64,000 nucleotides of DNA, taken from Bartonella schoenbuchensis R1 (GTDB taxonomy: Bacteria > Pseudomonadota > Alphaproteobacteria > Rhizobiales > Rhizobiaceae). The stretch spans positions 1,608,627-1,672,626 of the forward strand of contig NZ_CP019789.1 in NCBI RefSeq assembly GCF_002022685.1, read 5' to 3'. Every line of letters begins with the position of its first letter. Position 1 is the first letter of the stretch. Of this stretch, positions 38,698 to 50,557 are shown one piece after another. The notes under the pieces are model-generated. The model was not told where the DNA came from. It saw nothing but the letters and a program-made list of their open reading frames with translations, and searched no databases. Both the position numbers and the translations under genes were made by a program.

Positions 38698-39936
38698 ATG
38701 AAAAAAAATGTTCTCATTATTGGTGCTGGCGGTGTTGCACAAGTTGTCGCGCATAAATGCGCTCAAAATAACGATATACTTGGAGAAATTCATATCGCTT
38801 CACGAACACTCAAAAAATGTGAGGCCATAATTGCTTCCATTAAAGATAAAAAAGCAATGAAAGTAGCAGGTGTTCTTAAAAGCCATATGCTTAATGCAAT
38901 GAACATCGAAGAAACTGTAAAGCTTATTCAACAGACCAAATGTGAGATTGTTATCAATGTTGGTTCTCCTTTTTTGAATATGTCTGTTCTTTCAGCCTGT
39001 ATCAAAACAAAATGCGCTTATATTGATACCGCGATTCATGAAGACCCTTTAAAAATTTGTGAAACACCACCTTGGTATAACAATTACGAATGGCCCAGAC
39101 GTAAAGAATGTGAACAAGCAGGTATAACGGCTATTTTAGGTGCAGGTTTCGACCCTGGTGTTGTTAATGCTTATGCAGCGTTAGCACATGATACTTATTT
39201 TGATACAATTTCTGACATTGATATTATTGATATCAATGCCGGAAAGCATGGACGTTGGTTTGCAACCAATTTTGATCCAGAAATCAATTTTCGAGAATTT
39301 ACAGGGCAAGTATGGTCATGGCAAAATAAAAAGTGGGTTTCCAATCAAATGTTTGAAATCAACCATGAATGGGATTTACCAGTTGTTGGAAAACAAAAGG
39401 CTTACATGACAGGGCATGATGAAATTCATTCGTTATCCAAAAATCTCGATGTCCAAAATATCCGCTTTTGGATGGGTTTTAGTGAACTTTATATTACTGT
39501 TTTTACCGTCTTAAAAAACCTTGGACTTTTATCAGAACAAGTTATTAAAACAGCAGAAGGCCAGGAAGTTGTTCCTTTGAAAGTCGTAAAAGCTGTCTTA
39601 CCTGACCCAGCTTCTCTAGCGCCAAACTATACAGGAAAAACCTGTATTGGAGACTTCATTAAAGGCATAAAAAACGGAAGCCCAAGAGAAGTTTTTATCT
39701 ATAATATAGCTGATCATAAACAAGCTTTCAATGAAACAGGCGCACAAGGGATTTCCTATACAGCCGGTGTACCTGCAGCAGCTGCTGCCATTCTTATCGC
39801 CACAGGAATATGGGATGTGAAAACCATGGTTAATGTAGAAGAACTACCACCACTCCCCTTCCTTAAACAACTTGATCATATGGGGCTTCCGACCTGTATA
39901 AGAGAAAAACAAGAAGATAAACAATTACAATTTTAA
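38698..39936 (+). CDS. Carboxynorspermidine/carboxyspermidine dehydrogenase (saccharopine dehydrogenase family)
   Basis: NADPH-dependent enzyme condensing putrescine or diaminopropane with aspartate semialdehyde. The 412 residues begin with a Rossmann fold, VLIIGAGGVAQVVAHKCAQN, followed by HIASRTLKKCE, then AYIDTAIHED and AILGAGFDPGVVNAYAA and the substrate domain. An AGGAG ribosome-binding site lies about 10 bases before the start. Placement directly after nspC makes the assignment secure at family level; which diamine is used is inferred. Confidence 0.93.
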   Translation: MKKNVLIIGAGGVAQVVAHKCAQNNDILGEIHIASRTLKKCEAIIASIKDKKAMKVAGVLKSHMLNAMNIEETVKLIQQTKCEIVINVGSPFLNMSVLSACIKTKCAYIDTAIHEDPLKICETPPWYNNYEWPRRKECEQAGITAILGAGFDPGVVNAYAALAHDTYFDTISDIDIIDINAGKHGRWFATNFDPEINFREFTGQVWSWQNKKWVSNQMFEINHEWDLPVVGKQKAYMTGHDEIHSLSKNLDVQNIRFWMGFSELYITVFTVLKNLGLLSEQVIKTAEGQEVVPLKVVKAVLPDPASLAPNYTGKTCIGDFIKGIKNGSPREVFIYNIADHKQAFNETGAQGISYTAGVPAAAAAILIATGIWDVKTMVNVEELPPLPFLKQLDHMGLPTCIREKQEDKQLQF

Positions 39937-39961
39937 TCCATCAATATGCTAAAATATAAAA

Positions 39962-39988
39962 AACCGCCCCTTTTTTAAAGAGGCGGTT
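39962..39988. terminator. Bidirectional terminator-like hairpin
   Basis: AACCGCC and GGCGGTT form a 7-bp stem (39962-39968 with 39982-39988) extended past one mismatch by CTTT/AAAG. It lies between the convergent polyamine operon and lpdA; in the minus direction it is followed by T-rich sequence. Confidence 0.65.
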
Positions 39989-40025
39989 AATAAAACCACA
40001 AAGATATAGATTAATCTGTAAAACA

Positions 40026-40047
40026 GATGTCTCTTTCAAGAGACATC
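40026..40047 (-). terminator. Second hairpin downstream of lpdA
   Basis: GATGTCTC-TTTCAA-GAGACATC is a perfect 8-bp stem-loop just after the lpdA stop. GTTTTAC follows on the minus strand, a weak T-tract, so it may act together with the hairpin at 39962-39988. Confidence 0.55.
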
Positions 40048-40070
40048 ATAAAACTTTTTTAAAAATTTTC

Positions 40071-41476
40071 TTAAGTATGAAGTGGCTTAGAAAATGTTGC
40101 TAAAGCTGCTTCTCGTACCGCTTCTGATAAAGTGGGGTGTGCATGGCAACAACGGCTCAAATCTTCTGATGAGCCACCAAATTCCATCAAAACCGCAATT
40201 TCATGAATCATCTCACCTGCACCAAATCCGAGAATGTGCCCACCCAATACTCGGTCTGTCTTTTTATCAGCAAGAATCTTAACAAAACCATCACTTTTTT
40301 GCATCGCGCGTGCACGTCCATTAGCCATAAAAGGAAATTTCCCAACATTATAGTTAATGCCGGCAGCTTTAAGCTCTTCTTCTGTCTTACCTACACTGGC
40401 AATTTCTGGTTGCGTATAAACAACACCAGGAATAACATCAAAATTAACATGACCTTTTTGACCAGCCAAAATTTCAGCCACAGCGATGCCCTCTTCCTCA
40501 GCTTTGTGCGCTAACATCGGGCCTTTAATGACATCACCAATTGCATAAATTCCTGGAATATTGGTTTGCCAATGCTGATCAGTTACAACACAACCACGCT
40601 CATCTAATTGAACACCCACCTCTGCTAAACCAAGACCTTCAACATACGGATGACGTCCAGTTGCAATCAAAACAACATCTGCTTCCAAAACTTCTTCTGT
40701 ACCACCTTTAACAGGCTCAAAAACCACCTTAGCAGCTGATTTAGATTTAGTAACAGCTTTAACTTTTGCACCAAGTTTATATTCAATTCCTTGTTTTTCC
40801 ATCAATTTTTGGAACTGACGCGAAATTTCACCATCCATTGATCCTAAAACTTTATCAAGAAATTCAACAACAGTAACCTTTGCACCCAAACGGCTCCACA
40901 CTGAACCAAGTTCTGAGCCAATAACACCTGCGCCCACAACAACCATACGTGTTGGAACTTTTTCAAGCGCAAGTGCTCCTGTGGAAGATACAATAACCTT
41001 TTCATCAATTTCAACATTGACACCTGGAATACTCGAGCTATCTGAACCTGTAGCAATAACAATATTTTTGTTGCAATTGTTTGTTGGCTACCATCCTTAG
41101 CGGTAATCTCAATTTGGCCTGCATTTAAAATCTTTGCTGTACCAAAAAAAGTATCAATTTTATTTTTCTTCATCAAAAAAGAAATACCACTCGTATTAGC
41201 CGTTATAACGGTTTCTTTATGCTCCATCATCTTTTTAAGATTAAGCTTAGGTTTGGAGACAGAAACACCAAGTTCTTCAAAACCATGCTGCGTTTCAGCA
41301 AACACCTCCGAAGCATGCAACAATGCCTTAGAAGGGATACAACCAACATTGAGACAGGTACCACCCAATGTCGCACGTTTTTCAACAATCGCGACTTTAA
41401 GACCTAATTGTGCTGCTTTAATCGCTGCAACATAACCACCTGGGCCCGCTCCAATCACAACAACATCATAAGACAT
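40071..41476 (-). CDS. lpdA: Dihydrolipoyl dehydrogenase, E3 (one-base frameshift)
   Basis: FAD enzyme reoxidising the lipoyl arm of 2-oxoglutarate dehydrogenase (SucAB, adjacent). The N-terminal part has [21 protein letters not shown] and the redox pair in [16 protein letters not shown]. Reading breaks at a five-base A run (41065-41069, T on the plus strand): [12 protein letters not shown] should be [13 protein letters not shown]. With one added A the frame joins the second part, which has [37 protein letters not shown] and the catalytic HAHPTLSEA near the end, giving 468 codons. Given the otherwise perfect gene the break is probably a read error. Confidence 0.9.
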
Positions 41477-41508
41477 TCGTTTTTCCTTTCATCCCCAAAA
41501 CTGCACTT

Positions 41509-42714
41509 CTACAAATCAAGAACAAGACGCTCCGGATCTTCTAAACTTTCCTTGACACGTACAAGGAAAGTTACAGCCTCTTGCCCATCGACAATACGGT
41601 GATCATAAGAAAGCGCTAAATACATCATTGGGCGGATCACAACTTGCCCTCCAACAACCATTGCACGTTCTTTAATCGCATGCATCCCTAAAATACCAGA
41701 CTGTGGTGCATTTAAAATTGGCGTCGACATTAATGACCCATAAACACCACCATTGGTAATAGTGAATGTTCCACCCTGCATATCAGAAACCGCCAATTTT
41801 CCCTCACGAGCAAGGCGCCCTAAACGACCAATTTCTTTTTCAATCTCTGAAATTGACATTTGGTCTGCGTCACGAACAACCGGAACAACAAGCCCTTTAT
41901 CTGTTCCAACCGCAATTCCAGCATTGACATAGTTTTTATAAACAATATCCGTCCCATCAATCTCAGCATTAACTGCAGGAAGTTCTTTTAATGCATGGCA
42001 AACAGCTTTGGTAAAAAAGCCCATAAAGCCAAGCTTAACATTGTGTTTCTTTTCAAAAAGATCTTTATAACGCTTACGCAAATCCATTACTGCAGACATA
42101 TCAACTTCATTAAATGTCGTTAACATAGCTGCTGTATTTTGTGCATCCTTAAGACGACGAGCAATCGTTTGACGTAATTTTGTCATACGAACGCGCTCTT
42201 CACGCATTTCATTAGATGAAGATGAAGAAACCGGCACAGAAGCACCTGCTCCTGTTTTTTGCGTTAACGCATCAAGAACATCTCCTTTGAGAATCTGTCC
42301 GCGTTTGCCAGAACCTGAAATTTTATCTTTTTCAATATTATTTTCAGCCATCAACTTTGCTGCTGAAGGAGCAGGAGGCATTGCACCACCACCCAAAGAA
42401 GATGATGCTGGTCCAGATGCTGCAGCCGGACTTGGTGCAGAAAGAGAAGATGCAGACGATGACGAAGCACCAGCAGCTCCCGCTTCAATCAACCCTAAAA
42501 GAGCATTCACTTCAACTGTATCACCTTCTTTTGCAAGAATTTCTGATAATTTCCCTGCAACAGGTGCAGGAACTTCAACCGTTACTTTATCAGTTTCCAA
42601 TTCAACCAAAGGCTCATCTACAGCAACGGCTTCACCACACTGTTTAAACCATTTGCCAATTGTTGCTTCAGTAACCGATTCGCCCAAAGTAGGAACACGG
42701 ATTTCACTAGCCAT
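41509..42714 (-). CDS. sucB: 2-oxoglutarate dehydrogenase E2, dihydrolipoyl succinyltransferase
   Basis: Core of the 2-oxoglutarate dehydrogenase complex, 401 residues. One lipoyl domain with Lys43 in [14 protein letters not shown], an Ala/Ser-rich linker at about residues 80-110, the E3-binding domain ([32 protein letters not shown]), and the catalytic domain with the His372/Asp376 pair in YDHRIVDGQ. It lies 33 bp downstream of sucA. The unusual Ser run [12 protein letters not shown] in the linker is low-complexity but in frame. Confidence 0.96.
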   Translation of the reverse strand: MASEIRVPTLGESVTEATIGKWFKQCGEAVAVDEPLVELETDKVTVEVPAPVAGKLSEILAKEGDTVEVNALLGLIEAGAAGASSSSASSLSAPSPAAASGPASSSLGGGAMPPAPSAAKLMAENNIEKDKISGSGKRGQILKGDVLDALTQKTGAGASVPVSSSSSNEMREERVRMTKLRQTIARRLKDAQNTAAMLTTFNEVDMSAVMDLRKRYKDLFEKKHNVKLGFMGFFTKAVCHALKELPAVNAEIDGTDIVYKNYVNAGIAVGTDKGLVVPVVRDADQMSISEIEKEIGRLGRLAREGKLAVSDMQGGTFTITNGGVYGSLMSTPILNAPQSGILGMHAIKERAMVVGGQVVIRPMMYLALSYDHRIVDGQEAVTFLVRVKESLEDPERLVLDL

Positions 42715-42747
42715 AATATTTTTCCATACGTCAGAGTAATAATTAAG

Positions 42748-45738
42748 TTAAGAACCCAACGCGTCTTCAAGAAACGCGGCAAGTTGTTCAAGATGTTTAG
42801 ACATTAATCCAGCAGCTGGCGATGCACTCGCAGGGCGCCCAGTATAACGCGCACGTGAATATTTTGCATTAATACGGGTCAAAACCTGTTCTAAGTAAGG
42901 CTCAATAAACGACCACGCTCCCATATTTTTGGGTTCTTCCTGGCACCAAACAATTTCAGCTTGTAAAAAGCGTGACAGCACATCCGCTAAAGCTTTTGCT
43001 GGAAAAGGATAAAGCTGCTCAACACGAAGCAAATAAACATTATCAATTCCCCTTTTTTCACGCTCCTCATAAAGATCATAATAAACCTTACCCGTACAAA
43101 GAACAACACGGCGGATCTTATCATCTTTTTGTAATTTAATCGCAGAATCTTTAAGACATTGCGCATCATCAAGCAATAAATGGTGGAAATTCGTTTTTGG
43201 CCCCATTTCGCTTAAAGAAGAAACCGCCCGTTTATGACGCAAAAGTGATTTAGGCGTCATCAAAATCAATGGTTTCCGGAAATCGCGTTTAATTTGTCTC
43301 CGTAAAATATGAAAATAATTTGCAGGAGTTGTACAATTAGCGACCTGCATATTATCTTCTGCACAAAGTTGAAGATAACGCTCCAAACGTGCCGAAGAGT
43401 GCTCTGGCCCTTGCCCCTCAAAACCATGAGGTAACAAACAGACAAGACCAGACATACGAAGCCATTTATGCTCTGCAGATGAAATAAATTGATCAAAAAT
43501 GACCTGTGCACCATTAGCAAAATCACCAAATTGTGCTTCCCAAAGCGTTAAACCACGTGGTTCAGCAAGTGAATATCCATACTCAAAACCAAGAACCGCT
43601 TCCTCAGAGAGCATGGAATTTACAACTTCATAAAGTGCTTGCTCTTTTTGTAAATTATTCAAAGGAATATAACGTGTTTCATTTTCTTGGTCATAAAGAA
43701 CTGAATGACGTTGCGAAAAGGTCCCACGTTCAACATCTTCACCAGAAAGACGAATTGGTGTTCCCTCTAAACAAAGTGAACCAAAAGCTAAAGCCTCAGC
43801 TGTTGCCCAATCAATTCCTTCACCGGTCTCAAACATTTTAGCACGATTGTTTAAAAAACGCTGAATAGTTTTATGGACATGAAAACTTGATGGAACCTCG
43901 ACAAGCTTTTGCCCAATTTCCTTTAAAGTTTTCAACTCAACGCCTGTTGCACCACAACACTGTTCTTCAGCATCACTAGCTGCCTTCAAGCCTGACCAAT
44001 TTCCATCAAGCCAATCAGCTTTATCGGGGTTATAAGAAGCACCTGCTTCAAATTCAATTTCAAGCTTATCGCGCCATTCTTTCTTTTGGCGCTCAATTTC
44101 TTCTAAACCAACAACTCCTTGTGCTACCAACTGGTCACTGTAAAGTTGAACTGTCGTCTTGTGGTTACGAATTGCTTTATACATAAGAGGTTGCGTAAAA
44201 GAAGGTTCATCGCCTTCATTGTGTCCATAACGGCGATAACAGAACATATCAATCACCACCGGCTTATGAAAAGTTTGACGGAACTCTGTTGCTATTTTTG
44301 CTGCAAAAACAACCGCTTCAGGATCATCACCATTCACATGAAAAATTGGCGCACCAATCATCTTCGCAATATCCGATGAATAAGATGAAGAGCGTGAAAA
44401 GCGCGGATTAGTTGTAAATCCAATCTGATTATTGACAATTACATGGATAGAGCCCGCAACACTATAACCTTTTAAACCTGAAAGACCAAAAGTTTCCTGA
44501 AGAACGCCTTGCCCCGCAAAAGCTGCATCACCATGAATTAACACAGGCATTACTTTTGAACGCTCACTTAATGGAATAACATCAGTGCGTGCAGGGCCAA
44601 CAAGTTGATCTTGTTTAGCACGCGCTTTTCCAATAACAACCGGATCAATAATTTCAAGATGAGATGGATTAGGTAAAAGCGATAAATGAACTTTTTGACC
44701 ATTAATTTCACGGTCAGCTGAAGCTCCTAAGTGATATTTTACATCACCCGATCCTGCCACATCATCAGGCTTATAAGAACCACCTTTAAATTCATGAAAA
44801 ATAGCCCGGTGCGGTTTTGCCAGAACTTGTGAAAGAACATTTAAACGGCCACGGTGAGCCATTCCAACAAGAATCTCTTGCACACCTAAAGCATTTCCAC
44901 ACTTAATAATTTGTTCAAGAGCAGGAATAAGCGCCTCACCACCATCAAGACCAAAACGCTTTGCGCCTTTATATTTTGTATCCAAAAACTGTTCAAAACC
45001 TTCTGCTTCTATAAGCTTGTTGAGAATAGCTTTTTTATCTTCCTGTGTGAAAGCAGTCTGCTTACCTGATCCTTCAATACGCTCTTGAATCCACACTCTT
45101 TGAGCGGGATCAGAAATATGCATATATTCTGCACCAATTGTTGAACAATAAACACGGTTAAGAATCTCAAGCATTTGTGGAATGGTTGCGTATTCTAACC
45201 CTAACACATTATCAATAAAAATCGGGCGTTCATAATCTGCAGAACTAAAACCATAAGTTTCTGGAGACAGTTCTTTATAATCCTCAGGTTTTTCTGCCAA
45301 CTGGAGCGGATCAAGCCGCGCACGAAGATGCCCATATGTCCGATAAGCACGGATCATCATAAGCGCTTGAATAGAATCTCGAGTTGCTTGAACAATATCT
45401 TGTTTGCTAGAAGCCGCCCCTTTTTGCACAGCGGCTTTTGCCTTTAACTTATCACCTAAATACTTTTCAAAGGCAGACCAATCACCATCTAAAGCACAAA
45501 CCAATTCTCCACTTGCCTTTAACGGCCAATGGTCACGCTGCCATGTTGCCCCTTCAGCATTTTTAAGAACATCTTCTTTACTGTCTTGAAAACTCTCAAA
45601 AAAAGCACGCCATTGCTCATCCACATTCGTGGGATTTTTTTCGTATTCGGCATAAAGCTGATCTATATAATCTGCATTCCCACCATACAGAAACGACGTT
45701 TGCGCAAAAAGACCATTTATCTCATTCTGCCTTGTCAT
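42748..45738 (-). CDS. sucA: 2-oxoglutarate dehydrogenase E1
   Basis: Thiamine-diphosphate enzyme decarboxylating 2-oxoglutarate, 996 residues, full length. N-terminal LYGGNADYIDQLYAEYEKNPTNVDEQWRAFF is the E2-binding region; catalytic stretches include VGMAHRGRLNVLSQVLAKP, HLSLLPNPSHLEIIDPVVIGKARAKQD, HGDAAFAGQGVLQE, the TPP/Mg motif around FHVNGDDPEAVVFAAKIATEFR and MFCYRRYGHNEGDEPSFTQP, and C-terminal WCQEEPKNMGAWSFIEPYL. A 140-bp gap to sucD upstream could hold an internal promoter. Confidence 0.97.
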   Translation of the reverse strand: MTRQNEINGLFAQTSFLYGGNADYIDQLYAEYEKNPTNVDEQWRAFFESFQDSKEDVLKNAEGATWQRDHWPLKASGELVCALDGDWSAFEKYLGDKLKAKAAVQKGAASSKQDIVQATRDSIQALMMIRAYRTYGHLRARLDPLQLAEKPEDYKELSPETYGFSSADYERPIFIDNVLGLEYATIPQMLEILNRVYCSTIGAEYMHISDPAQRVWIQERIEGSGKQTAFTQEDKKAILNKLIEAEGFEQFLDTKYKGAKRFGLDGGEALIPALEQIIKCGNALGVQEILVGMAHRGRLNVLSQVLAKPHRAIFHEFKGGSYKPDDVAGSGDVKYHLGASADREINGQKVHLSLLPNPSHLEIIDPVVIGKARAKQDQLVGPARTDVIPLSERSKVMPVLIHGDAAFAGQGVLQETFGLSGLKGYSVAGSIHVIVNNQIGFTTNPRFSRSSSYSSDIAKMIGAPIFHVNGDDPEAVVFAAKIATEFRQTFHKPVVIDMFCYRRYGHNEGDEPSFTQPLMYKAIRNHKTTVQLYSDQLVAQGVVGLEEIERQKKEWRDKLEIEFEAGASYNPDKADWLDGNWSGLKAASDAEEQCCGATGVELKTLKEIGQKLVEVPSSFHVHKTIQRFLNNRAKMFETGEGIDWATAEALAFGSLCLEGTPIRLSGEDVERGTFSQRHSVLYDQENETRYIPLNNLQKEQALYEVVNSMLSEEAVLGFEYGYSLAEPRGLTLWEAQFGDFANGAQVIFDQFISSAEHKWLRMSGLVCLLPHGFEGQGPEHSSARLERYLQLCAEDNMQVANCTTPANYFHILRRQIKRDFRKPLILMTPKSLLRHKRAVSSLSEMGPKTNFHHLLLDDAQCLKDSAIKLQKDDKIRRVVLCTGKVYYDLYEEREKRGIDNVYLLRVEQLYPFPAKALADVLSRFLQAEIVWCQEEPKNMGAWSFIEPYLEQVLTRINAKYSRARYTGRPASASPAAGLMSKHLEQLAAFLEDALGS

Positions 45739-45878
45739 ATATCTTCCCGGAACATCTCGTTCCGTCTCCTTAATATACCCACATTACTTTTAACTAAGAG
45801 TCGGGACATTGTAAAAAAAATTTTTACTTTTTGGTTTATCTGGATGAATACAAAGACTCACCCAGATAAAACCTTCTT

Positions 45879-46781
45879 TTATCCCTTCAAAACTGAAACC
45901 AAAGTCTTACCAATTTGTGACGGTGAAGGAGAAACACGAATTCCAGCAGATTCCATTGCAGAAATCTTATCTTCTGCACCACCTTTACCACCAGAAATCA
46001 CCGCTCCAGCATGCCCCATTGTACGCCCTGGAGGGGCTGTACGACCAGCAATAAAACCAACCATCGGTTTTTTACGGCCTTTTTTGGCTTCGTCTTTGAT
46101 AAATTGTGCCGCTTCTTCTTCAGCGGAACCACCAATTTCTCCGATCATAACAATAGACTCGGTTTCATCATCAGCCAAAAACATTTCCAATACATCGATA
46201 AATTCAGTCCCCTTAACAGGATCACCTCCAATACCAATAGCAGTTGTCTGCCCAAGATCTTCACGACTCGTTTGAAACACTGCTTCATAGGTTAAAGTTC
46301 CCGACCGTGAAACAATACCAACAGAACCCTTCTTAAAAATAGAACCGGGCATAATACCAATCTTACATTCATTAGGCGTGAGAATACCAGGACAATTAGG
46401 GCCAATTAAGCGTGATTGTGATTGTTCTAATTTAGCCTTAACTTCAACCATATCCATAACCGGTATGCCTTCTGTAATACAGACAATTAAACCGATCTCA
46501 GCCTCTATAGCCTCTATAATAGCTGCTGCAGCACCTGCAGGTGGCACATAAATAACAGAAGCATCAGCACCCGTTTTTTCTTTACCCTCTGCAACACTGG
46601 CAAAAATAGGGAGAGTTTCTCCTTTTGACCCTTCCCACGTTTCACCCCCTTTTTTAGGGTTAATACCGCCAACCATTTGCGTACCATGATAAGCAAGTGC
46701 CTGTTCTGTGTGAAACGTTCCCGTTTTCCCTGTAAGCCCTTGAACTAAAACTTTTGTATTTTTATTGACAAGAATCGACAT
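45879..46781 (-). CDS. sucD: Succinyl-CoA synthetase alpha subunit
   Basis: Substrate-level phosphorylation step of the TCA cycle. At 300 residues complete: [17 protein letters not shown] at the CoA-binding Rossmann fold, [34 protein letters not shown], and the phospho-accepting histidine near residue 257 in [21 protein letters not shown]. Three bases separate it from the sucC stop, so the subunits are translated from one message in balanced amounts. Confidence 0.97.
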   Translation of the reverse strand: MSILVNKNTKVLVQGLTGKTGTFHTEQALAYHGTQMVGGINPKKGGETWEGSKGETLPIFASVAEGKEKTGADASVIYVPPAGAAAAIIEAIEAEIGLIVCITEGIPVMDMVEVKAKLEQSQSRLIGPNCPGILTPNECKIGIMPGSIFKKGSVGIVSRSGTLTYEAVFQTSREDLGQTTAIGIGGDPVKGTEFIDVLEMFLADDETESIVMIGEIGGSAEEEAAQFIKDEAKKGRKKPMVGFIAGRTAPPGRTMGHAGAVISGGKGGAEDKISAMESAGIRVSPSPSQIGKTLVSVLKG

Positions 46782-46784
46782 AAC

Positions 46785-47980
46785 TTAAGCTTCCTTCACG
46801 GCTGTAACAATTTTCTGAGCAGCATCATCTAAATCATCAGCAGAAATAACATTCAAACCACTATTATCGATAATTTCTTTACCGCGCTCAACATTGGTGC
46901 CTTCAAGACGAACAACTAAAGGAACTTTCAAACCAACATCCTTAACAGCAGCAACGACACCTTCAGCAATAACATCACAACGCATAATTCCACCAAAAAT
47001 ATTGACCAAAATGCCTTTAACATTCGGATCAGCGGTAATAATTTTAAAAGCAGAAGTAACCTTTTCTTTTGAAGCACCACCACCAACATCAAGGAAATTG
47101 GCTGGCTCAGCTCCATAAAGCTTGATGATATCCATCGTTGCCATAGCAAGACCCGCACCATTTACCATGCAGCCAATCGTACCATCAAGAGCGATATAAG
47201 CAAGGTCATGTTTCGATGCTTCGATCTCTTTTGGATCCTCTTCTGAAATATCACGTAACTCTAAAATATCTGGATGACGAAACAAAGCATTATTATCAAA
47301 AGAAACTTTCGCATCAAGAACGCGCAAATGACCATCTTTCATAACAATAAGCGGATTGATTTCAAGAAGACTCATATCCTTTTCACAAAAAGCTTTATAA
47401 AGAATAGGAAAGAGTTTTTCGCCATCTTCACGCGCACTATCACGCAAATCTAATGCATCACAAAGCTTTGTACAATCTACAGAGGTAACACCCTTTGCAC
47501 TCTCAATAGGAAGAGTGAGTATCTTTTCGGGTGTTTCTTCAGCAACCGTCTCAATGTCCATGCCCCTTCTGTTGACACGACAAAAACAACCTGACCAACC
47601 GTACGATCAACTAAAAGTGAAAGGTAAAGCTCTCTTTCAATGTCAGCACCATCTTCAATATAAAGGCGGTTAACCTGCTTACCTTCTGCACCTGTTTGTT
47701 TGGTTACTAAAGTTTTACCAAGCATTTCTTTTACATTAGCAACAACTTCTTCAACCGATTGTGCAAGCCGAACACCACCCTTTGCGTCAGGGCCAAGTTC
47801 TTTGAACTTCCCTTTACCACGACCTCCAGCGTGAATTTGACTTTTTACCACGTAAAGTGGTCCCGGTAATTTTTTCGCCCACTTTTCAGCTTGTTCTACA
47901 GAATAAACAGCCACACCGTTTGCAATTGGTGCACCATATTCGTGAAGTATACGTTTGGCTTGATACTCATGAATATTCAT
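46785..47980 (-). CDS. sucC: Succinyl-CoA synthetase beta subunit (one-base frameshift)
   Basis: ATP-grasp subunit. The N-terminal part, from [18 protein letters not shown] through [19 protein letters not shown], runs out of frame after VVSTEGA. The rest begins at [14 protein letters not shown] and includes [43 protein letters not shown] and [17 protein letters not shown]. One added G in the run at 47563-47566 (C on the plus strand) gives STEGGMDIE and a 398-residue protein, the normal length. As SucD and the other TCA genes are intact, a read error is likely. Confidence 0.92.
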
Positions 47981-48063
47981 TCGTTTTCCCTTTTCTTTTA
48001 TGGACCACTAAATCAACTCTCAAACACTTAAAGCATCTTATTATTTAAGCGTAGAATTGAGCT

Positions 48064-49131
<1,068 letters not shown>

Positions 49132-49301
49132 TTAATCACATTTCTCTCTTCATTGACATAAAATCCCTCTATAAATCAAAAATTAGAAATTTACTGCATT
49201 TACCGATAAGATGAATCTTAAAAAAATACAATAGATTATTACAATACTTTTAAATTCAAAGAACTATTATTTTTATAGTTTATCTAAAGACAAAGTAATA
49301 A

Positions 49302-50480
49302 TCATTTTATTTTATCCAAAAACTGTTTTTTCCAAATATCTAGATAGTCTTGGCTTTGCATTTCAAAAAGACGTGATTGTATTCTTTGAAACTCAAATGT
49401 TTCTGTTGTTTGCCAGTACCCTTGATATAAATCTTCAAGCCCTGCTGCCATTGACATAAACAGTCTTATGTGGCGTTCATAAAGGGTATCAATAAGCAAA
49501 ATAAACCGTTTTGTTTCATTACGATGTGTATCATCCATCACCGGAACATTATCAATAAAAACTGTATGATAACGCTCTCCTAACGCTAAATACTCAGCTG
49601 CTGCCAAAGGCTTTGCACACAGATCTTGATAATCAAAGCGCACACACCCTGCACCAGAACGTGCAATATGAATAAAGCGCCCCCTTACAGATAGAGTATC
49701 AGACATTTCTTTTTGACCCTGCAGCACAAACTCCCATGCCTGATTCATGCTTGCATCTGCCGCAGGCCCTAACGGTGTTACATACACATGGTGTAGATCT
49801 GACTTTTCAAGACGATAATCTGTTTTTGCATCAAGATTAACAACGTTAACATGGGTCTTTAAAATTTGAATAAAAGGCAAAAAAAGCTCTCGATTCAAAC
49901 CATTACGATAAAGATCATCAGGAGCAACATTCGAAGTGGCAACGAAAATAACCCCATGATCAAACAAAGCCGTAATAAGGCGGTAGAGTACCATAGCATC
50001 TGCAATATCTGTTACACTAAATTCATCAAAACAAAGCACGCGCGCTTCTTGTGCAAGATCTTTTGCAACAGCTAAAATAGGATCATCTTGTTTAGTTTTT
50101 GTGCCTTTAAGCATCTGACGATGTATTTTGATACGTTCATGGACATCAGCCATAAAATCATTGAAATGGGCGCGTTTTTTACTGCCTTGCGGTAAACAAG
50201 AGAAAAACAAATCCATTAACATGGTTTTGCCACGCCCTACTTCACCATAAATATATAGCCCCTGAATACGACCATGATTATCATTTTGTTCTAAAACACG
50301 TAAACAGGGTTGTTTTTTTCTTTTAAAGCGACGCCAAAATGCCCAAGACTGAAAAGTATTTTGTGCCAAAATTTCCTGCAGCAAACAATCAAAATATTTT
50401 ATTAAAGCTAATTGAGCTGGATCCGAATTAATTTCTCCTTTGGAAACTAAACTTTCATAGCGCGTCGAAACTAAAACCAT
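49302..50480 (-). CDS. zapE: Cell division ATPase ZapE (AFG1 family)
   Basis: AAA-type ATPase; in E. coli ZapE affects Z-ring stability under stress, and mitochondrial AFG1 assists respiratory-complex turnover. Walker A is YGEVGRGKTMLMDLFF and Walker B is RVLCFDEFSVTDIADAM; FVATSNVAPDDLYRNGLNRELFLPFI and CRHNE-region ending in VMDDTHRNETKRFILLIDTLYE are family hallmarks. From the chosen start MVLVSTRYESL it has 392 residues; AAGGGG lies before this ATG, while 50528 has no such site. Location upstream of mdh is common in alphaproteobacteria. Confidence 0.92.
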   Translation of the reverse strand: MVLVSTRYESLVSKGEINSDPAQLALIKYFDCLLQEILAQNTFQSWAFWRRFKRKKQPCLRVLEQNDNHGRIQGLYIYGEVGRGKTMLMDLFFSCLPQGSKKRAHFNDFMADVHERIKIHRQMLKGTKTKQDDPILAVAKDLAQEARVLCFDEFSVTDIADAMVLYRLITALFDHGVIFVATSNVAPDDLYRNGLNRELFLPFIQILKTHVNVVNLDAKTDYRLEKSDLHHVYVTPLGPAADASMNQAWEFVLQGQKEMSDTLSVRGRFIHIARSGAGCVRFDYQDLCAKPLAAAEYLALGERYHTVFIDNVPVMDDTHRNETKRFILLIDTLYERHIRLFMSMAAGLEDLYQGYWQTTETFEFQRIQSRLFEMQSQDYLDIWKKQFLDKIK

Positions 50481-50557
50481 CCAAGCATCCCCTTTGCAAA
50501 TCATTTTCAGTAAAAGAAAAATCCACACACATATTTATGAATAATCTTTCTTTTTTA

